NCBI GenBank assembly: GCA_016932145.1
Contig: JAFGDI010000275.1
Span: 1-12,045, forward strand
Source: Sedimentisphaerales bacterium
GTDB lineage: Bacteria > Planctomycetota > Phycisphaerae > Sedimentisphaerales > SM23-30
Reading direction: 5' to 3'
Length of the DNA: 12,045 nucleotides
The notes beneath the pieces are model-generated. The model saw nothing but the letters and a program-made list of their open reading frames with translations, was not told the origin of the DNA and made no database searches. Of the stretch, positions 6,640 to 12,045 are shown one piece after another (the stretch's first letter is position 1; every line of letters begins with the position of its first letter). Made by a program: the position numbers and the translations under genes.

Positions 6640-9600
6640 ATGCGAAAATTATTCAGACTATTACTGGTAGCACTGTCATTATTATTGACATTTACAAATG
6701 GGGCAATAGCCGCAGATGGTGGCAATTTGCTTAGCTCTGCGCCAGTGCTCAACATAAGACTTAATAGCAATGAAGTTCAGCATGAAACTTTAACTGGATT
6801 CAGTACTGATAATGGTCAAGTTGTATTTAGTCTGGGTGAAAAGCAAAGTTTTATAGCCCAAAGCGGACAGCCGGAGATACCATATCAGATAGTTAATATA
6901 CTATTGGATCCTGATGCTGATCTTAGTACAGTATATGTGCAGATGACGGCAGACTATGGTTCGGTTGAAGGGAACTGGTTAGTAAGGCCTGTGCCGGCTA
7001 TGGCTACCTGGGATGAAAATGGTAATGAAAAGATAGTCTGGCCAGCTAATGCTAATATTGTTGATGGGTATGATGTTGACATTTATAGCGCTAATGCTTT
7101 TTGGCCAGCTACTGAAGCCACAATAATGAGTATAGGTCAACTGCGTGAATACAAACTGGCAGAAATTGCTGTACCCTTATATAGATATAATCCTGTCAGC
7201 GGAACATTGTTAAGTCTGGTTCAGGCAGATATTACAGTTAATAATAAGGTTGTAAAAAGTGGTGCTGTTGTTAAAAGTAGTGGTTTGACATATAACCCCG
7301 AAAGTATTGACAGGCTTGAGTCTCTGGCTGTTAATTTTGACCAGGCAGCTCAGAATTACGGCATAAGTGACATTTCTGTAAAATCGCCAACATTGACAGA
7401 TAAAGGTTATGTGATCATAACAACTAACACCATAAAGAACAATTCTACTAAACTGGCTGCATTTGTTGCCCATAAGCAGGCAAAATATACGGTTAATGTT
7501 ATTACCGAAAGTCAATATGGTGCTGGCAGTGGTGATACTGCTGCAAATAATATTCGCGCATGGTTGCAGGCAAATTACAATAACAATGCTTATGGCAGTG
7601 GCGGAATTTTGTATGTATTACTGATCGGAGACCCTCGAACCACCAGTAGTAGCGTGCCAATGAAGATGTGCCTTACTAATGAGGAAACACCGCATCCGAC
7701 TGACTATTTCTATGGCGAATTAACATCAAATTGGGATGCTGATGGTGATGGATCCTATGGCGAGGAGCAAGATACTAAAGATAAATATTTCGAGGTTTAT
7801 ACTGGTCGTATTCCTTATTATGGCAGTATATCCGACCTTGATGGTATATTACAGAAATTGATTACCTACGAAACCCAGACTGATACCGCCTGGCGTCGAA
7901 AAGCTCTATTGCCAATGGTGCCACTGGATGACAAAACTCCAGCTTATCAGTTGGGTGAGCAGATCAAATATAATTTATTAGAACCTAAAGCTATATCTTC
8001 AGACAGAATATATGAGAAGGAATATGGCGTTGTTCCAGTTCCCGAATTTACACTTGCTAAGACATACCCCGCTAATCAGTGGAGTAAGGGTATATATGGT
8101 ATGGTGATCTGGCAGACGCATGGCTGGGATCAGGGGGCGTCACATATTATATCAACTGGCGATGTGTCATCGTTGAATAATAATTACCCCAGTGTCGTAT
8201 GGCAGGGTTCATGTATGAACGGACATCCTGAGACTACGACAAATCTGGGATATTCAATTTTGAAAAAAGGTGGAATAGGAACAGTTGCAGCCAGTCGGAA
8301 TGGCTGGTATTGGGTAGGCGAATCAAGTTTTACTAATTCGTCAACTGTAGGTGGATTGGGCTATCAGTACGCCAAAAGATTAATAGAAAGAAAAACAATA
8401 GGCCAGGCTCTCTGGGATTCTAAAGAGGCGATGAATTTCTGGCATAAGAACTACCTTGTGTATAATTTGTATGGTGATCCATCGATACAGGTCATGCCGG
8501 CTCAGCCTGATTTTACTGCCAGCCCGACCCATGGCACATTCTTTAAGGTTGCTCATGCCAGTACGACCAATGTGTCATCATCATATACTCTCACAAATAA
8601 TAGCAGCTCAATATTAAACTGGACAGCTACTAAAGGTGAGAGTGATTGGTACACACTTTCAATGTCAAATGGCACAATAGCAGCAGGAGCTACAGCTGAT
8701 ATTAATATCAATCTTGCTCCCGGTACATCTTCATTGCCAGTTGGTATTTACAGAGATACAATTGTGATTACTGACTCAACTCACAATATAGTTGAGAATA
8801 GAGTTATTACTCTTGAAGTGTATCCCAAACAGAAATTGGCTTACTGGCCGCTCAATGAGACAACTGGAACTGAGGCGGTAGATGCGATGGGCAATGGCCA
8901 TAATGGTGTAGTGGCTAATACTGATTTTGACACAGCTTCTATTGCTGGCAAATCAGGAAACGCCCTTAATTTTGATGGTACAGATGATCACATAGCAGTG
9001 CCTGGTTTTACAGAGAATATTAATCAGTTGACAATTTCTGCCTGGATAAACGCGACAAACTGGAATGGTAATCGCAGATTATTGCAAAAAGGAGGAGATG
9101 GCAGCGAGTTCCGGATACTCGCTGAAAATAACAGATTTATCTTTGAAATAGGTTCATCAAAGCTTCAGATTACTTCATTCCCGGCGACAGGAACCTGGGT
9201 GCATGTCGTTGCCGTTTATGATGGTAACAATATGAAGTTATATTACAATAAGGAGCTCAAAGGCACTCTGGCTCGCACCGGCATGGTACCAACAACTAGC
9301 AATACGCTCTACATAGGTAGTAAAGATGCCGGGGCTCCTGCTGGCGATCGCTTTATTGGTGCTATTGATGAAGTGCAGATATTTAATTATGCCAAGGACC
9401 AGGCTGGTATTGCAGATCTTTATGACTGTAAAGACCTGCCTGAAGTGGTTAGTCCTTATGATTATTCAACCGGTTCAATGCTTCAGTTAGAACTTATGTG
9501 GACTATGGGAATAACTGCCATAAATAACGATGTATATTTTGGTACTGACCTTATTTCAGTTTTGAATGCAGATACAAGTTCTTATGCATACAAAGGACGA

Positions 9601-11922
9601 CAGGCAGAAAATACATTTAACCCGGGAGTTCTTTCCAGGCATAAAGAGTACTACTGGCGTATTGACCAGGTCAACGCTGCCGGAGTTGTAACTAAGGCTC
9701 CTGTATGGCGTTTTACCACAGGTGATGGTTGCGGTGGAATTACTCGTCAGTTCTGGGGTAATATTTCTGGTAACTATGTAACAGATCTTACCAATAACTC
9801 CAGATATCCCGATAACCCGGATTATACTGAAATAATTTCAACTTTTGAGGGGCCATCTAACGCAGCTGAAAATTATGGCTCTCGTATATACGGTTTTCTC
9901 GTTCCGCCAACTACTGGTAACTACACTTTCTGGATTGCCAGTGATGATTATTCTGAGCTTTGGCTAAGTACCAGCTATGATCCAACAGAGGCTGTAAAAA
10001 TCGCATATGCTTATGGTGCAACTGGTTCAAGAGAGTGGACTAAATACGCATCTCAGAAGTCCGCAGCAATATCTTTGAATGCTGGTGTGCCATATTATAT
10101 TATGGCATTGCATAAAGAAGGAGCAATTGGCGACAATATCGCTGTAGCCTTTAGTGGTCCAGAACTATCTCAGCAGGTAATTCCAGGTGAATACCTCATG
10201 CCCTACGCAGAATATGATTGGAAACCGGTATTCAGTTCATCAGTAATTTATGGATTAAGTGCATTAGAAGCATATCCATATTCAGGTACGATTGCAGGTG
10301 CAGCTTCGTCAATAGCTGGTGACATAACATATAGTAAAGCATCTGGCCCTCTCTGGCTACAGGTTACAGCAGATGGTACTCTTAGTGGTACACCTGGCGA
10401 TTCTGATGTAGGTTATAATTCATTTGAAGTCAGGGCAACTGACACAGAGAATAATTCATCATTAGTATCTATGACAATTGATGTGCAAGATACTTATACC
10501 GGCGTAAATGGTATAGGTGACTTTGCTGCTATAGCTTCACAATGGTTGGTTAGCAATTGTGTGCCAGGTAATGCTTGTCAGGGAGCGGACCTTAATGGCG
10601 ACAATGCTGTAAATCTTACTGACATTGAGACTCTGTGTTATAATTGGCTAAGTGCATCGAATAACGATGGAATTGAAGGTCACTGGTCATTTGACTCAGA
10701 TGCTTCAGATATTACAGGCAAGCATAATGGAATATTCATGAATGGGGTAACATTATCAGAAGATTCTATAGGTGAGCTTGGAACTGGTTCTGCCGTTTTT
10801 GATGGTATAGACGATTATTTAGTCGTGCCCGGATATAAAGGTATTACCGGTACATCAGGAAGGACATGTGCTGCCTGGATAAAAACCTCTTCTGATCAGC
10901 TCGGTTATATAATGAGCTGGGGGGAAAGTCAGGATGGCCAGAAATGGATACTAAGAACTGAAGCAAATGGTACAGTATCTGTAGCAGTATATGCGGGCTA
11001 CATTCAGACAAATACGGTAGTCAATGATGGGCAATGGCACCATGTTGCCGCTGTAATGTATAATGATGGTAGTCCGGACGTCAGTGAAGTTGTTGTTTAT
11101 ATTGATGGGACTCGCCAAAATACTCAATGTAGCAATAGCAGAGAGATAAATACTGTAGCAGGTAATGACTTCCTTATAGGGGCGAATCTAACATCAGGTA
11201 CCTATAATTCATTTTTCAATGGCAAGATAGATGATGTCAGATTGTATTCCAGAGAACTGGCTCCAGCTGAGATTAATGCTCTCTCGTTTAGAGATGTGCA
11301 AGTTTCTTTAGATCTTGACGAAATCGCAGGGGTTATTGTTTCAGATCAATCGTTATATAGTCGTTCGTTTACGATTAACAATGGAGCTCAATGGCAATCA
11401 TCAGGTGGCATTGAAGATGGTGCGATACTACTTGACGGCGTTGATGATTACCTTGAATGCAGTAACTACCAGGGGGTACTCTCTACGGCAAGTCGTACCT
11501 GTATGGCCTGGGTGAAAACATCAGGCACTCAACAGGGTGTTATTGTTAGCTGGGGGGAGAGCGTAGCGGGGCAGAAGTGGGTATTCCGTATGGAGACTGG
11601 TGGGTATTTTGGAGTAGGCGTATATAATGGTTATATTCACTCCCTTAATACTATAAATGATGGCCAATGGCATCATCTGGCTGCGGTATTATACGATGAT
11701 GGCAGTCCGGATGTTAGCGAGATAAAGCTCTACATTGATGGCATGGAACAAGAGACCTTTATCAGTAACAGTCAGGCAATAAATTCTGTTGCTGGTCAGA
11801 ATATGATTTTAGGAGCATCAGGTGGCAGTGATGGAACTAAGCTTTATTTTAATGGCATGATAGATAATGTTAAGCTATATGACCGAGCTTTGAGTGCCAG
11901 AGAAATAATGTCTCAGCAATAA
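6640..11922 (+). CDS. Secreted gingipain-like C25 cysteine peptidase with LamG, Fn3-like, PA14 and dockerin-like domains
   Basis: A 1760-residue exported protein. Residues 1-25 are a Sec signal peptide (MRK, a leucine-rich core, AIA-A cleavage). About 26-250 resemble a C25 propeptide region. About 255-620 are the peptidase C25 catalytic domain: GYVIITT, LIGDPR, a YTGRIP-like strand, IWQTHGWD with His494, GSCMNGH with Cys525 as the predicted nucleophile, and LYGDPSIQV at the end. The His-Cys spacing of 31 is close to that in gingipain R. Then follow a BACON/Ig-like domain (~621-730), LamG (~733-928), Fn3-like (~934-1028), PA14 (~1033-1187), an Ig-like putative domain (~1195-1286), a dockerin-like segment (~1288-1340, intact loop D1317-x-N-x-D...D1328), and LamG domains at ~1346-1546 and ~1552-1758. 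It likely cleaves extracellular proteins while the other modules bind glycans, glycoproteins or partners. No C-terminal type IX sorting domain or membrane anchor is seen. Specificity is unknown; cleavage at Arg or Lys cannot be assumed. It is a single-gene unit with its own terminator. Confidence 0.9.
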   Translation: MRKLFRLLLVALSLLLTFTNGAIAADGGNLLSSAPVLNIRLNSNEVQHETLTGFSTDNGQVVFSLGEKQSFIAQSGQPEIPYQIVNILLDPDADLSTVYVQMTADYGSVEGNWLVRPVPAMATWDENGNEKIVWPANANIVDGYDVDIYSANAFWPATEATIMSIGQLREYKLAEIAVPLYRYNPVSGTLLSLVQADITVNNKVVKSGAVVKSSGLTYNPESIDRLESLAVNFDQAAQNYGISDISVKSPTLTDKGYVIITTNTIKNNSTKLAAFVAHKQAKYTVNVITESQYGAGSGDTAANNIRAWLQANYNNNAYGSGGILYVLLIGDPRTTSSSVPMKMCLTNEETPHPTDYFYGELTSNWDADGDGSYGEEQDTKDKYFEVYTGRIPYYGSISDLDGILQKLITYETQTDTAWRRKALLPMVPLDDKTPAYQLGEQIKYNLLEPKAISSDRIYEKEYGVVPVPEFTLAKTYPANQWSKGIYGMVIWQTHGWDQGASHIISTGDVSSLNNNYPSVVWQGSCMNGHPETTTNLGYSILKKGGIGTVAASRNGWYWVGESSFTNSSTVGGLGYQYAKRLIERKTIGQALWDSKEAMNFWHKNYLVYNLYGDPSIQVMPAQPDFTASPTHGTFFKVAHASTTNVSSSYTLTNNSSSILNWTATKGESDWYTLSMSNGTIAAGATADININLAPGTSSLPVGIYRDTIVITDSTHNIVENRVITLEVYPKQKLAYWPLNETTGTEAVDAMGNGHNGVVANTDFDTASIAGKSGNALNFDGTDDHIAVPGFTENINQLTISAWINATNWNGNRRLLQKGGDGSEFRILAENNRFIFEIGSSKLQITSFPATGTWVHVVAVYDGNNMKLYYNKELKGTLARTGMVPTTSNTLYIGSKDAGAPAGDRFIGAIDEVQIFNYAKDQAGIADLYDCKDLPEVVSPYDYSTGSMLQLELMWTMGITAINNDVYFGTDLISVLNADTSSYAYKGRQAENTFNPGVLSRHKEYYWRIDQVNAAGVVTKAPVWRFTTGDGCGGITRQFWGNISGNYVTDLTNNSRYPDNPDYTEIISTFEGPSNAAENYGSRIYGFLVPPTTGNYTFWIASDDYSELWLSTSYDPTEAVKIAYAYGATGSREWTKYASQKSAAISLNAGVPYYIMALHKEGAIGDNIAVAFSGPELSQQVIPGEYLMPYAEYDWKPVFSSSVIYGLSALEAYPYSGTIAGAASSIAGDITYSKASGPLWLQVTADGTLSGTPGDSDVGYNSFEVRATDTENNSSLVSMTIDVQDTYTGVNGIGDFAAIASQWLVSNCVPGNACQGADLNGDNAVNLTDIETLCYNWLSASNNDGIEGHWSFDSDASDITGKHNGIFMNGVTLSEDSIGELGTGSAVFDGIDDYLVVPGYKGITGTSGRTCAAWIKTSSDQLGYIMSWGESQDGQKWILRTEANGTVSVAVYAGYIQTNTVVNDGQWHHVAAVMYNDGSPDVSEVVVYIDGTRQNTQCSNSREINTVAGNDFLIGANLTSGTYNSFFNGKIDDVRLYSRELAPAEINALSFRDVQVSLDLDEIAGVIVSDQSLYSRSFTINNGAQWQSSGGIEDGAILLDGVDDYLECSNYQGVLSTASRTCMAWVKTSGTQQGVIVSWGESVAGQKWVFRMETGGYFGVGVYNGYIHSLNTINDGQWHHLAAVLYDDGSPDVSEIKLYIDGMEQETFISNSQAINSVAGQNMILGASGGSDGTKLYFNGMIDNVKLYDRALSAREIMSQQ
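10567..10656 (+). other. Dockerin-like calcium-binding segment within the peptidase gene
   Basis: Codons 1310-1339 include DLNGDNAVNLTD (1317-1328). This fits a dockerin/EF-hand loop with Asp1, Asn3, Asp5, Asn9 and Asp12 ligands, followed by the helix ending in NWL. The preceding half-repeat (GVNGIGDFAAIASQWL, 1288-1303) retains the helix but not the acidic loop, so only one calcium site looks intact. Two conserved-looking cysteines (1306 and 1313) lie between the halves. This layout is common in secreted planctomycete proteins. Confidence 0.7.
10675..11919 (+). repeat. Tandem duplication of LamG-type domain, coding repeat
   Basis: Two ~200-codon LamG/concanavalin-like units (10675-11277 and 11293-11919) match in order. 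Both contain an R-T-C-x-AW-x-KTS strand, SWGES, GQKW, NDGQWHH, DGSPDVSE and YIDG, and end with FNGxIDxVxLYxR. Matching points lie about 630 bp apart. Nucleotide similarity is also visible (for example 11030-11090 against 11661-11721), which suggests a fairly recent duplication. The first LamG of the protein (~8836-9423) is much more distant. Confidence 0.8.
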
Positions 11923-11946
11923 ATAATCAGCTGAATAAAGTCGATC

Positions 11947-11987
11947 AAAACTGCCTGTAGTCGATTTGGATTCCAGGCAGTTTTTTT
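11947..11987 (+). terminator. Intrinsic terminator of the C25 peptidase gene
   Basis: An 11-bp perfect stem (AAAACTGCCTG at 11947-11957 with CAGGCAGTTTT at 11974-11984), a 16-nt loop and an uninterrupted run of seven T at 11981-11987. It starts 24 nt after the stop codon. The A-run at the 5' foot would also allow activity on the other strand. Confidence 0.9.
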
Positions 11988-12045
11988 ATTACCAGTATTA
12001 CTATTTATATTATAAGAGGTTAACAATATAAATCATTGCTTGATA

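Noticed and set aside
11315..11515. 66-codon frame inside the last LamG region
   Set aside because: Out-of-frame overlap with strongly supported coding sequence; no independent support.
11700..11922. Type IX secretion C-terminal domain or PEP-CTERM anchor on the peptidase
   Set aside because: The C-terminus is the end of a LamG fold (FNGMIDNVKLYDRALSAREI). There is no terminal hydrophobic segment with arginines and no typical sorting motif.

Overview
The window reads as part of a planctomycete genome, probably of the Phycisphaerae/Sedimentisphaerales type. This is inferred from protein architecture, not from a marker gene. The large secreted protein at the right carries the set I associate with that group: a 'YFGTD...YYWRIDQVN' Fn3-like module, PA14, LamG domains and a dockerin-like 'QWL...DLNGD...NWL' segment. 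The DNA is visibly AT-rich, and spacers are long and very AT-rich. All four protein genes lie on the + strand.

Region 1 (1-2544) is the 3' part of a large GH2 beta-galactosidase of the LacZ type. The first ~200 residues lie outside the window. An AT-rich hairpin that may be its terminator follows at 2575-2616.

Region 2 (2545-2996) is a 452-bp spacer. It contains a 199-bp non-coding element (2633-2831) with terminal inverted repeats, bounded exactly by an 8-bp direct repeat, so it looks like a MITE that inserted between the terminator and the next promoter. To its right is a near-consensus sigma-70-type promoter (TTGACC-17-TATAAT, 2904-2932) and a short leader with a small hairpin.

Region 3 (2997-6028) is a two-gene cofactor operon. 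thiC (HMP-phosphate synthase, thiamine pyrimidine branch) is followed after 17 nt by a fused pabB-pabC gene (aminodeoxychorismate synthase component I plus aminodeoxychorismate lyase, making p-aminobenzoate for folate). No TPP riboswitch is visible upstream of thiC.

Region 4 (6029-6639) is a 611-bp AT-rich non-coding spacer. It holds a candidate extended -10 promoter, a small dyad and a good ribosome binding site for the next gene.

Region 5 (6640-11922) encodes a 1760-residue exported multidomain protein. In order it has a signal peptide, propeptide, gingipain-type C25 cysteine peptidase with visible His and Cys, a BACON/Ig-like domain, LamG, an Fn3-like module, PA14, an Ig-like domain, a dockerin-like segment, and two tandem LamG domains related by duplication. 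It probably acts outside the cytoplasm on protein or glycoprotein, with many carbohydrate- or surface-binding modules. A textbook intrinsic terminator (11947-11987) ends it. The last ~55 bases hold nothing I can identify.

The most unusual items are the short mobile-like element with nested palindromes, the C25 peptidase built on a planctomycete modular scaffold without a visible type IX sorting domain, and a thiC operon without its usual riboswitch. I see no defence system, CRISPR array, tRNA, rRNA or complete insertion sequence.
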